This document shows, piece after piece, positions 1-10,248 of a stretch of DNA of 64,000 nt. The notes below the pieces were generated by a model, which was given only the letters and a program-made list of their open reading frames with translations, ran no database searches and had not been told where the DNA came from. Made by a program: the position numbers and the translations under genes. How positions within the stretch are numbered: the first letter of the stretch is position 1; every line of letters starts with the position of its first letter. Origin of the DNA: Hygrophila difformis (taxonomy: Eukaryota; Streptophyta; Magnoliopsida; Lamiales; Acanthaceae); the NCBI GenBank assembly GCA_030278955.1, contig JAOANR010000010.1:18320444-18384443 (forward strand), in the 5' to 3' direction.

Positions 1-1746
1 TATGCATTAGTTAGACGTAGTTTCTAGCATTTTTTAGTTTAGATAGCCAGCTTTTATACCTTGTTTTGCCTTCTAAACTTTTGTTTAAGGGTTTGTAATA
101 CCCAAATCATGGGTATTAACAACACCCATTTAATAATATGGGAAAACATTCTCCACTTGTGTCCCAAATCATGAAATGGATTTCACACCCCATGGATCTT
201 ACTGCTTTTATTTTCTGTCGGTCACTTTGACCCTTTTTCTCATTTTAATATCACTGGTTGGTGACTTTTCTTTGGATAATGTTGCATGTTTATGGGTGAT
301 CAAGCTTAGATTAGGGTTTCTTCAGTTTTAAGTTTGTTTTATTTCTATTATGTTCAAGCATGCTCTAGCTAGATTCAAATTCTGTTTTGTCATTTTTTAG
401 CTTAGTTTAGCTTTTGAATCTGAAATGGGTGAGATCACACACAATGCATGCCACTGTTCCACCTTACTTTTCTGACATGTGTCCAGGACACACCTTTGTC
501 GCGGAACAACTCTTGTCGCGGAACCACGTTCCGCGACAAAATGATACTTTGGCGACAAAGGTGCCAAAAAACACTTGTTAGCAATACTTTGAAACCCTTG
601 GTCGCGAAACAACTCTTGTCGCGGAACCACATTCCGCGACAAAATCCTTGATTAGCGACCAAGGACCCAAACACTTGTGATTTTATTCTGGAAGGGCTTT
701 GTCGCGAAGCAACCTTGTCTCGGAACCACGTTCCGCGACAAAACCTCTTGTTCCGCGACAAGAATTATGCCCTTGTCCAATTTTCAAACCCTTGTCGCCA
801 TGTCTCCTTGTCGCAGAACCATGTTCCGCGACAAAACTTTTGCTTAACGACAAAATAAACCCTAATTTTGAAAAATCCCATTCCTCTCATTTCCCACCCT
901 TTGTCGCGAAACCCTTGTCGCGGACCCATGGTCCGCGACACAAACTCTACTCCGCGACAAAGTGGCACCTTTTTGCCAAATTTTTATTCTTCATCTTCCT
1001 CAGTAATTAATTGGACCTTTATATTAATATTTTGAGGTTGAAATCCAATGATCTCAACCCATGATTATTTTGATATAAAGAATTTTGTTCAATTCCACTA
1101 AAAGACTCTTCTACAAGTAATTAAACTCTAATGATCTAAGCATATAATCCGGACTGTAATTAATTAATTATGGAATGAGTGATTATTTAGACATGAAGAG
1201 TAACTATGGAATCAATTCCATACCCTTGCATGAGAAACCAATGTCTCTCATGCGAGATGACCCAAGAATATTTTCCTTTCTATTTATTTTGTCTTTACCT
1301 GTGTTGTGTGAAACAGTTAGTAGATGATATACAGATTAATGTTGGCGGGTATTCCCACACGGATAACTAGCTCGTGGTCTGTATAGTAATTACTGGTTGT
1401 TATTTTGCATGGTCTTGATAATGGTCTGTTGAAGCCTTGGCGGTTCATCCATCCGGGATTATAATAGCTGCTCAGCTGACTTCTATCCGGATACAGTTTC
1501 TTTTTCTTTATCTTAATTTCAAACCCGAATTTCGAGCTATGATGTTAACAAGTGATGCCGATCAACATCACTTGACAGACATCACCAGTAAGAAAACATG
1601 TAGGTTTTTCTCTCATTTCACAGATAGTAGGGGTCTTGATGATAGCGATCACTGTTATTAAGATCTTCTGCTGTCTAAAATCATCCCACCTGGAATAGTC
1701 AGGACCTGGATAGCAGATGTTTGCAGTCCGGATCATCTTGACTATT
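1..1746 (+). mobile_element. Athila-type LTR, copy 1, left part
   Basis: This AT-rich stretch has no credible gene. From about 1320 it matches the sequences at 37800-38090 and 50340-50760, with shared phrases such as ACAGATTAATGTTGG and AGCTGCTCAGCTGAC. The latter two copies lead to a primer-binding site complementary to tRNA-Asp, so this is LTR sequence of the same family. The LTR continues at 3311 after a young gag-only insertion. The left end lies outside the window. It is either a solo LTR or the 3-prime LTR of an element further left, because no primer site follows its end at 5252. Confidence 0.7.
495..965. repeat. Array of GTCGCGGAAC palindromes, period about 100 bp
   Basis: There are five diverged units starting near 497, 601, 703, 793 and 902. 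Each centres on a near-perfect hairpin: left arm TTGTCGCGGAAC, three-base loop CAC or CAT, and the reverse-complement right arm. Further half-copies lie on either side. The first hairpin is 513-539. In the fifth unit both arms changed together (GGACC pairs with GGTCC instead of GGAAC with GTTCC), so pairing is kept. The array lies about 360 bp upstream of the conserved LTR body. The palindromes create short open frames on both strands, which are not genes. Confidence 0.85.
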
Positions 1747-1979
1747 TGATAGAAACACAATTTGAATAATAGAACAGAATAAGAAAATTCTCCAAACGGG
1801 AGAACCCGCTGGCCAGCCTCAGGCTCAAATCTCTAATAAACTTCTCAATAATGCAAAAACCCTAATATCTATTTCTTAAATACTAACATAAGAAACCCTA
1901 GAACAAATAATAACTACTAATAATCCCTAATAAACTTAGGCCCATAATTGGGCTAAGCCCACTTCCTTGCTCTCTATCA
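1747..1979 (-). repeat. 3-prime LTR of the gag-only element
   Basis: This is a 233-bp LTR with terminal inverted repeat TGATAGA/TCTATCA. It is the 3-prime LTR because the gag frame runs on the minus strand towards it. Confidence 0.92.
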
Positions 1980-2009
1980 ATTCCACCATCATTCGAAACA
2001 ACCTTGTCC

Positions 2010-3038
2010 TCAAGGTTGAAATCTACCAGCTTCCCCTTTAACCTCTTGCATTGGTCCCATTAGATTGTCTTGCTCCCCGGCTTTCCAAAATTCTGCATGG
2101 CGAAAGTCCAATATCTCGTTCTCCTCTGCCAGCAACACTTTCAACTGCTTCAACGGGCAATCATGGCGTGGGGTGTATGGCTGCTTACAGCGGAAACATA
2201 ATCCCTTTGCTCGTAAATCAGCATAATCTTGTGGAGATAGGCGAGTGAAACCAGAGCAAGCTGTAGACTGCCCGGATGCTTCCGACTGTGTTGGTGTCGT
2301 GGGCGGTCGGTCAGATGGCCTAGGGACAATACCCGTGTAACCCCCTTGTAAGCCAAGGTTATCCTCAATGTCTCTAGCAAGCTCCATTGCCGTTTCTAAA
2401 TCCCTTGGACGGAGTAATCGCAAAGCACCTCGAATAGAATCTGCCAACCCTTTCATAAAATACCCTAGCTAATGTTCCTCACTAAGTCCTGGGACTTGGC
2501 CTGCCAATTGCACAAATAGAGTAATATACTCTTCAACAGAGCCCGATTGTTTCACATCTGCCAGCCGCTCAAAGGGTCCCCTTTTAAAGCGAGTATCGAA
2601 CCGAGCAACAAGTGCTTGAGAAAACTCCTCCCATGTTAGCCCCGGTTTGCGTGGACGATACCAAGTCACCCAATATAAAGCCGAGTCTGCCATGGCCACC
2701 ACCGCAAAGGCCACTTTCTGTCCGGCGTCTATCCCATGTAACTCGAACTGCTGATTAGCTCGAGCCAACCACCCGATTGGATCAGTTCCTTCAAAATTCG
2801 GCAACTGCAGCGACAAGTGCTTCCCACTTGAGGACGCGACTGGAGCTACTGGTTCCTCTTCAGATTTGGAAGAAACATCATCGTCCTTCTTGGTGGTAAA
2901 TTGTCGAATCGCACGTGTGATATCGGCAAGCGCAGCCGTGATGTCTGTCAATTGCGTATTCACCGCCGCTAGTTGTGCTTTCATCTCCGCTTGATCAAAT
3001 TCTACCTTATCCAATCTCTCAGATTGTGATCGAGTCAT
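2010..3038 (-). pseudogene. Retrotransposon gag with one in-frame stop
   Basis: This frame codes for the capsid-nucleocapsid polyprotein that packages element RNA in virus-like particles. It begins MTRSQSERLDK at 3038, the first ATG in this frame after the right LTR. A coiled-coil-like segment follows, then the typical gag core (LQLPNFEGTDPIGWLARANQ, then a Trp-rich stretch and FSQALVARFDTRF). Near the end is a zinc knuckle of form C-x2-C-x7-H-x-C (CFRCKQPYTPRHDC). The frame is broken only by TAG at 2469-2471, codon 190, between EEH and LGYFMKG. Otherwise it would run 342 residues. A C-to-T change from CAG (Gln) is the simplest cause. Family Ty3/gypsy; clade not certain. Confidence 0.85.
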
Positions 3039-3072
3039 CTTGTGAGGAAGGAATCCGGCAGGTCGGACCAAT

Positions 3073-3305
3073 TGATAGAAACACAATTTGAATAATAGAA
3101 CAGAATAAGAAAATTCTCCAAACGGGAGAACCCGCTGGCCAGCCTCAGGCTCAAATCTCTAATAAACTTCTCAATAATGCAAAAACCCTAATATCTATTT
3201 CTTAAATACTAACATAAGAAACCCTAGAACAAATAATAACTACTAATAATCCCTAATAAACTTAGGCCCATAATTGGGCTAAGCCCACTTCCTTGCTCTC
3301 TATCA
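3073..3305 (-). repeat. 5-prime LTR of the gag-only element
   Basis: I can see no difference from the LTR at 1747-1979. On the minus strand the next bases after this LTR read ATTGGTCCGACCTGCC. This gives a possible primer site starting TGG, but I cannot name the tRNA. Confidence 0.9.
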
Positions 3306-3310
3306 CTATT

Positions 3311-5252
3311 CTTGTCATCTTTTTTAGCCAAAATAAATTCCTCTCATCTCCGGCTATTTCATCTCTGTGTCTCACTTCTGTCTAAACCCGCCTTATATTT
3401 TGGGTTATTTAATTCTACATTTCTCTAATTTTACATTTCTCTATAAAATTATGCATGATATTATTATGTAGATATTGTGGTCAATATTATTTTGGGATCA
3501 GATGACTCATACTAAATTTCCAACAAAAATTCATTTATAAAATCCGGATCTGAGTAAGGGATAAATTCCACAGTTATGACTAATTCATATCCGACTGGGG
3601 GTTGATTTTGGGAAATTAGAAGCAGAGTCAGCGATTAGGTCTCACCTAGACTGAAAGGATCTGTGTTTTAATTGAGAGTCTAGTACCTGTTTAGGGAATG
3701 ATTTTCAAACATCTATTATTTTCCAAAATTGCTATGTGTTGGAAATCTGGTATTAAATATCACACTGAGATGGGGTCCACTTGGATTCAAATACGGTGTG
3801 ATAGATAATTCTAGAGGAACAATACATAGGCCTTGGTTATTTTCTAAGATAGGGTTGAGTTCCTTTCAACTGCTATCCTCCTCTGCCAATGCCTATTCTT
3901 GAGTCCTGAGTGAGTGCATCCGGAACAAACTAATCTATTAGTTCGTTTCATTAGTTTGTATCTCACAACCACCCGACGGGAAGTGAACACTGCGAGCGGT
4001 TCACCGAGAATAGGAAATTCTTGATCCACACCCAGTCATTCTAACTGGGGGCTTTCTCTTACCACCAGGGTCAGACTTTCAAAAACCTCCGAGTGATAGG
4101 ATTTTTAATGCTTTCCTTAACGCTTTCTTTACTGCTTTCTTTTAAAAAAACGCTTTCGTTAGAGGTCACTCGGTTGTATTGGGAGTTGTGTAACTGCTAC
4201 CAGGACTGAGAGTTAAGGGATAGTTCAGGGCTTGATTAGAGTCTTTGGGCGTGACATGAGGGAATGATAACGATACTTGACACTTCAATAAATGATTTGT
4301 CAGGTGTTGCTTGTCCACCACAGATGGCTAACATACTCTTGCAAGGCATTGCAAGAGGAGTTGTAAGTTTGTGGTATCTTAGAGTTTGTTTTCTTAAGAG
4401 CATGTAAACTCTTACTGTAAGTACCTGTCTGTTAAAGGGAACATGGTGTAGAGAGCATGAAAAAAATTGGCTAACTGAATGGATTATCCCAAGCAAAGAT
4501 CTGTGTAACAAAATGGAAGTTTAATTGTGTTTCATCTGAATCTTGTCCAATATTTATTATTTTCTTCCTGTCCCTTCTGTCTCATTTTAAATATGCTTTC
4601 TTAGAATAATCTTAACCGCTTTCTTAGATCAATTTTATCGCTTACTTAGATTGAATTTAATTCGCTTTCTAGAATAGCTTTATCTGCTTTATTTAATCGC
4701 TTTCATAGTTTAGATTTAAAATTCTGTCAAGTAGTTGATAGTCAAAACACACACTTGAATCGAGTAACCGAGTGGAAAATCTTAGTAAACGATGTGGGCC
4801 CTGCTTCTATCACACATCCTCCAGTGAACGATCCGGTCTTACTATAAATTACTGCAATTTTTGACACCGTGCGCTTTCGGGCCACAGTTTCTTAAACACG
4901 AGTAATAAAAATGTGACAACCTATAAATATATCCCTAATCCCAACTCCATCTTCATAATTTGGTTTCATTAAGTAAAATTGAAAACCAGGATTACGATTT
5001 TTCAGAAAATACTCATGAAGAGAGAATTTGTCAAAAGTTTCATGGCAAGGATCTTCAAGGCATGAAATTGTCAGAGATTTCATGCCGGGAAGATTCGTAA
5101 TGACACTTGAACTCAAAGTCCACTCTCATGAGTAATAAAAAGTGGAATATATCCTTAAACCCCTTTCCCATGAATCATAACTCTTTTCATTTAATAAATT
5201 TAACCTAGGATATTTTAGAAATACTCGTGTGAGGAAATTGTCAAAAGTTTCA
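3311..5252 (+). mobile_element. Athila-type LTR, copy 1, right part
   Basis: This continues the LTR interrupted at 1747. It aligns along its length with 40694-42437 and 50760-52521 (for example GAATCGAGTAACCGAGTGGAA and GTGCGCTTTCGG; the first is quoted only in part). Near its 3-prime end a unit of about 220 bp containing GTCAAAAGTTTCA occurs twice (about 4900-5050 and 5130-5252), whereas copy 2 has it once. No TGGCGCC primer site follows position 5252. No coding sequence is visible. Confidence 0.75.
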
Positions 5253-5289
5253 CATATCCATAACATTACAAGTAAGTTCCATAGGAATT

Positions 5290-7200
5290 GCAAACTCACC
5301 AGCACTTACCATGTAGATGATGTTATGTCTTCTCTGATTGAGTCCCATTTGATTGAGAAATCGTCCAATTCCGCCAATTCTGAATCCGTTATATGGGTGA
5401 GGTTGGAATCTTGTCGCATTATTCTTTCCATGGTTCGATTCGAGATAGTCATTCTTAAAAAAAATCCAGACAGGTTTTCAGGGGTCTGAATCATGTCATC
5501 TTCAGTCAGACTCGGTTGAAGATCCATCTGAATATGAGTCTGAGTCGCTTCTTAGTTCTTCCTCGTAGATGCTTTCGTCCGAGGGGATATCTTCAAACTG
5601 ATATACTGGTACCAGTTTTCCATGGTAAATTGCTTCCACGATATCCTCCGTGACTTGGTACTTTCATATCTCACGATTCTGAGGGCAATCGGGTGAGATA
5701 TGGTCTCTAGCTCCACACTTTCAACAGTTACAATCTTTGAAACTTTCGTTGGCTCGGGTATGGGCTCGTCTAAATGTTCTTTTTGACGTCGTTCTCCCTG
5801 TGCTCCTTGCTGCTGAGCTAGTTGAGCTTTGGGATGAACTTTTTGTCGTTCCCGTTCTTTGTCCAGTTTTCTATGTTCTGGCTTTGCTCTTGGACCACCA
5901 TGCTCTTCTTCTTCGGAATGGAGGTCTTTTGAAACTCTTGCTGTATGAGCCTCGACTCTTCTTCATTATTCTCTTTTCTTCTGATTCTCCTATAATTGTT
6001 GGGAAATCATTATTTTCACAGCAAAGAGGGGTTGTTTTAATTTTACCTCTTAATCTTTTGATGTTCTTTTCGGCTGCTGCCTGTTGACACCATTCTCTGA
6101 GCTTATCCTTTAGGAAGGATATTCTTCGAGCCATCGTGTCCACCGTACCAGGGGCACTGAGTACGATTGGATCAACATCTCTCTCCATGGGCTGCAAATC
6201 TTTGCAAAGAACATAGGACATGCTACTACAGCTTTCATCTTACTCCGGAAATTGTTGACGAAATCAATAGATATATTCGTCTACTGCGCAAATACTTCTT
6301 AATTCCATACACAATAGAGCTTGGGTATCGATCTTGATTTTTCGATTTCCTTTTCTTCACAATAGCCACTCCTACAAAATGATAAGAAGCCAAATCGCTC
6401 GCATATTGTGCTTTTGAATTCTCCTTTGAGTATTTGCTCTTTTAAAGCTGCCGTTGAGTTTTTCCAGCCCAACTTTGCTGATCCTTCGAGACTTAGCTCT
6501 ATTAATCTAACAAAGTTTTCTTTATCGAGATCCAGGGTGGTTGCTGCAATCTTCATTGAAGCTACCCATTCGTTGATCAGCTCCTCGATGTTTTGGAAGT
6601 CGATAACGTCAAGGTTCAGTGTTATGCCATATGGATTTAATGGTTGTAACATTGTCTTGGCCCACGGTGTGGATTCTGGTGCTCAACTCGGGTTCCGTCT
6701 TGGTTTTCGTCTTGCATTGAGATGCACCTCAGGATACCTGTTCGGTGGAAGTCTGTAATTTCTCTTATTGGGACATCAGGCGGTCCATCGTGGGTCACGT
6801 TGGATCCCGATCCTTCCGTATAACCCAACTGAAGAACTTCATTGGGTTTTACATTAACTAGATCCATGATCCCTAGTTGGAAAATGATTCTGCAGGTTCA
6901 TGTAGATCTGATAGATCTGCCCTGGAAACACTCATTCGATTCTTTTCAGGAGATCAATCATCAGTTCCTCTTGTGATTTCTGCTTTGGGACCATGGTTGC
7001 TTACCTTTTTGGTGTAAAGCTTGTACCGGTCCAAATGCATCTTCAATATTTGCTTGGTTATTTTTGGAAGATCCAGGAATATCCTTCCGTCTTTTCTTGA
7101 TATCCGAAATATCAAATTTCAGATTCAAAATTTCTTTCTTTAGATCTCGAAATAATTTCAAGATCTCATCTGTTGCTTGATTCAAGTTATCGATTTTTCA
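5290..7200 (-). pseudogene. Decayed gag or coat-protein region of a retroelement, possibly caulimovirid-like
   Basis: A chain of short minus-strand frames (6961-7185, 6637-6867, 6299-6652, 5871-6221, 5306-5527) reads like one broken polyprotein. In order it has a lysine-rich N-terminal region, a capsid-like segment near 6400-6600 (INEWVASM, LSLEGSAKLGW), a basic Arg/Lys/Ser region and a zinc knuckle C-x2-C-x4-H-x4-C near 5684-5736. The knuckle has a stop in place of the usual aromatic residue. A Ser/Asp/Glu-rich tail follows. Stops and frameshifts are frequent, so it is dead. The acidic tail after the knuckle and the tRNA-Met primer site upstream fit an endogenous caulimovirid. A Ty3-like LTR element is the alternative. 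I see no reverse transcriptase. Confidence 0.5.
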
Positions 7201-7520
7201 GGTAAAATCAATACTCAGTTACCATAATCTTGAATCGTTTTTTGGATTTCCATTAAGTCCTGTGAGAATTTAGAGCTATCCGGAGTGATTTCTTTCCAAT
7301 TAGTTCCTCTCATTTTTATGAAAAGAAATCCTTTTAATAATATCTTGTCTTATGGATAAGTTCAAGAATTTTCTTTGAAAATTTTTATTTTTTATTTCCA
7401 AATTTTGGGAATAACTCATAGGTTTCAAACTAAATTGAATTCATTAAGTAATTAAATCTTTACAATTAAGAGATAGAATATCATAAATAATATAATTAAT
7501 ATGTTCTTCAATAAAATCTA

Positions 7521-7533
7521 GGCTCTGATACCA
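7521..7533 (-). other. Primer-binding site for tRNA-Met
   Basis: On the minus strand this reads TGGTATCAGAGCC, the consensus initiator-tRNA-Met primer site used by many plant Ty3 elements and by all caulimovirids. It lies upstream of the broken gag-like frames. A TATATAAA lies 24 bases further upstream on the same strand (7557-7564), so it is close to a possible promoter. Confidence 0.6.
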
Positions 7534-7564
7534 ATTTTCAAGTACATCGGGTGTCATTTATATA

Positions 7565-8150
7565 ATGAAAAATTAAATATATTGAGAAAGGGCTAAAATA
7601 AATGAAGTCAATCTTTCCTGGGGTTTAAATGAAAGAAATGAAAAGTTGTTGGAATCATTTATTAATTTCAAATTGATTCCTTAGCTTAATTTCATTCAAA
7701 TTGTGTTTCTAATGACCTAATTATGGAAATTCAATTTATAATGGCAAGTGGATAGGGTACTTCTAATGACCCCTTTTTTTCATTATCCCATTAAATTATT
7801 AATGAAAGAAGTTTGTACAGATCACTCCAAATTGCAAAGAAGCATTAAAAAAAAAAAAATAAACAAACAATTCATTTTCTTGCACATACAAGAGTTTCCT
7901 GGTGATAGGTGTTGCAAAGAGCCGATTATCTCTGTCATGTCCACATTTCAGGTTTCACGGCATCAGCCAAAATCCGATCATAAATTCTTACTTTTACTTC
8001 TGAGAGCGCTATTTCTTTTCTTTTTTTTTTTTTTTTGTAAATCATCCATGAATTATTTTTGTCTCAATAAAAGAATTCGTTCGAAGAAAAATAATGCAAA
8101 CGATCAATTAAATAGATGACTGATGAAAAAGATTAATAATGAATTTTAAT
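7565..8150. other. AT-rich spacer
   Basis: No gene, RNA or mobile element is recognisable here. It contains A/T homopolymers (for example poly-T near 8020-8034) and a low-complexity frame that I do not believe. Confidence 0.6.
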
Positions 8151-8508
8151 TTGACAACAAGTATTGCCACTTGTCTAATTCTATTTGATGACTGATGAAA
8201 TTGTATATTGGCCGTAAAAGGCCATGGACTAAAATCCTCCCTAGTCTCTACGAGTTAATGTCTTTTGCATTCTATTGCATTTCACAACGGTACAAATAAG
8301 ATATAAATCTCCAGCATGAAGTCTCAAACTTTTCATTCAAATAACATAAACAAAATCAACATTGAAACACATCTAAAATTAACATGTATATGAATACCTA
8401 TAAACATTGATTGTCCTCAAATCAAGACATATAACTAGAAAAAAAAAAAACTTTTTTTTTTTGCAGGACAGCAAATATAGGCTAGAAAAAGAAAATACAA
8501 AGTTGTTA

Positions 8509-9035
8509 TCACCACTTACAAAATAAAAGTTCATGCAATAGATTAACATTCCTTTCCTCATTTAAAATAGAATAGATTATCAGGAATATAAATGGAACTA
8601 AGGCGGGACTGGGACCATTAAATACAGACGACAGTGAAGAACTTTTGATTTCTATTAAAGACTGCCCGGATGAATTATAACGAAGAAAGACACGAGGACG
8701 GTTTTCAGCAGTTGCAACTAAAATCTCATTTTCACTTTTCATATGCACCATTGTTGTAAAGTAGTCATCCAAATACACTCTGCCAAGGGGTGTTCTTGGC
8801 AAATGTATATCAACCTTCTTCCAAAAATACTCACCACCATCCATTTTCAATTGAAATGTTTCTCCTAACCACGGCCCATCAGCATATTGAAATAAAACTC
8901 GATGCACACGCAAATAGTTTCCCTCAGAAACAAATCTTGGAAAAGTAGTATGTTGAAGGACTCTATGTGTGATAGGTGGCTTGGGTAACTTCTTAACTTT
9001 TCTATGTTGAAGGACTCTATGTTGTAGGAATATAA
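8509..9035 (-). pseudogene. Truncated F-box protein gene, C-terminal half only
   Basis: This matches residues about 210-359 of the intact gene at 15767-16846, with shared blocks KKLPKPPI, EKFQLKMNGG/ETFQLKMDGG, MVHMESEKEIL/MVHMKSENEIL and ALVPF. The F-box and the first half of the interaction domain are absent. The remnant carries a small internal duplication (HRVLQH occurs at both sides of KKLPKPPI) and a 5-bp insertion after ALVPF that changes the reading frame of the C-terminus. The frame is open upstream to about 9069, but that sequence is AT-rich intron or leader. It cannot link a target to an SCF ubiquitin ligase without an F-box, so it is most likely a pseudogene. Confidence 0.8.
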
Positions 9036-9530
9036 AATTAATTAAAAAATTTAATATTGACAGAAACAAGATCTCAAATTAAAAAATTGTATTAAGTTGA
9101 ACAGAATAATATCTAAAGTCAAATTATATTACTTTGAAACCAAAGTAGGAAATATTAGCATTGACAGAAAATCCGTAAAGCTAAAGTATGGAGGAAGATT
9201 TTTTTTTTTTTTAGTGACCGAATCCGAAATCGCTGTTGAATACAACGCTATCTTTTCTGCATTTTTTTTTCAGTACTTTTTACACAAGTGACTGTATACA
9301 CATTTAAATGATTCAATTCAAATAGTTCGGGAACATATGTAAGCAATACTTATTAGAGAATGCAGGACGGGACGGAGTTCCCACTCAGCGACTGTTTGGG
9401 GTTCCTATGGTGTTTATTAATGTGCTCTGTCCAAAAGGTTTCTTGAAACTTCATTTTGAGCCGAACAATAATTCAACATTTGTCAATTTCTCCAACTTTC
9501 TTCTTCTTCTTTAAACTCCTTAAGCCAGCT

Positions 9531-9599
9531 TTCTTCTTCTTCTTCTTCTTCTTCTTCTTCTTCTTCTTCTTCTTCTTCTTCTTCTTCTTCTTCTTCTTC
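9531..9599. repeat. (TTC)23 microsatellite coding for poly-Glu
   Basis: This is an uninterrupted TTC run, read as GAA on the minus strand. It lies in frame within the acidic tail of the ClpP copy, with interrupted GAA codons on both sides. Confidence 0.95.
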
Positions 9600-9710
9600 A
9601 GATGCATCATGTGTCAATTTCTCCAACTCATTCAACATGTCCTTTCTGCTTTGAGCAGGTCCCTTTGCTTTTGCAATCTCATCATCCATACTTGAATCAT
9701 CAGAAAGATC

Positions 9711-10248
9711 TAGAGCTGTAAAACAAACAAACAGCTGGCGAACAAAGCTCGGTTCGATTCGTGTTCGTTCGTTAACTGTTCGTTTGTAATGCTTAACGAG
9801 CCGAGCTCGAACACGAACACGAGCTCGTTTTGCTTAACGAACGAACACGAGCTTGTTCGCGAACAGTTCGAAAGTGTTCGTATATGTTCATTTGCGGGGT
9901 AATTTTGTAATTTTATATGTTCGTATATGTTTGTTTGACAATTTCAATGTTATGGGAAAAAACATCTAACCCTTGATTGGATGAAAGATTCATATTTTTT
10001 GGTAAATTTTTAATCAGGCCGAACGAGCTCAAACGAGCCGAGCTGAACAAAAGGGTAAGTTGGCTCGTTTGAACTAAAAGAGCCGAGCCGAACTCGAGCT
10101 CGAGCTCACGAACTTTTTCACGAGCCGAGCTCGAACACGATTTCGAGCTCGACTTCCTTAACGAACGAACACGAGCCGAGCTTGAATGCTTAACAAGCCG
10201 AGCTCAAACACCCAAAGCTCGGCTCGGTTCGGCTCGTTTACAGCTCTA
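9711..10248. mobile_element. hAT-type MITE inserted in the ClpP retrocopy
   Basis: The 538-bp element starts TAGAGCTGTAAA and ends TTTACAGCTCTA. It is bounded by the exact 8-bp duplication GAAAGATC (9703-9710, 10249-10256). The 8-bp duplication and TAGAG terminus are typical of the hAT superfamily. It encodes no transposase. Both ends are filled with repeats of GAGCTCG, GAGCCGAGC and CGAACACGA in both orientations, which are probable transposase-binding subterminal motifs. Confidence 0.93.

Larger units (their letters stand above)
1747..3305 (-). mobile_element. Gag-only LTR retrotransposon (TR-GAG type)
   Basis: Two 233-bp direct repeats (1747-1979 and 3073-3305) start TGATAGA and end TCTATCA. 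They flank a 1.1-kb interior and are bounded by the 5-bp duplication CTATT (1742-1746, 3306-3310). By eye the two LTRs are identical, so the insertion is recent. The interior codes on the minus strand for gag only. The remnant next to the left LTR reads, in another frame, like the very end of a pol protein (NLEDKVVSNDGG), so most of pol has been deleted. Proteins for movement must come from a full-length relative. The element splits the Athila LTR. Confidence 0.93.

Noticed and set aside
480..1000. CRISPR-like array
   Set aside because: Repeats are diverged and palindromic, the units blend into each other, and the context is a plant LTR.
397..1010. Several open frames on both strands
   Set aside because: They are produced by the palindromic array; the same motif is translated over and over in different frames.
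9456..9695. Poly-Phe frame on the plus strand
   Set aside because: Opposite strand of the GAA repeat in the ClpP copy.
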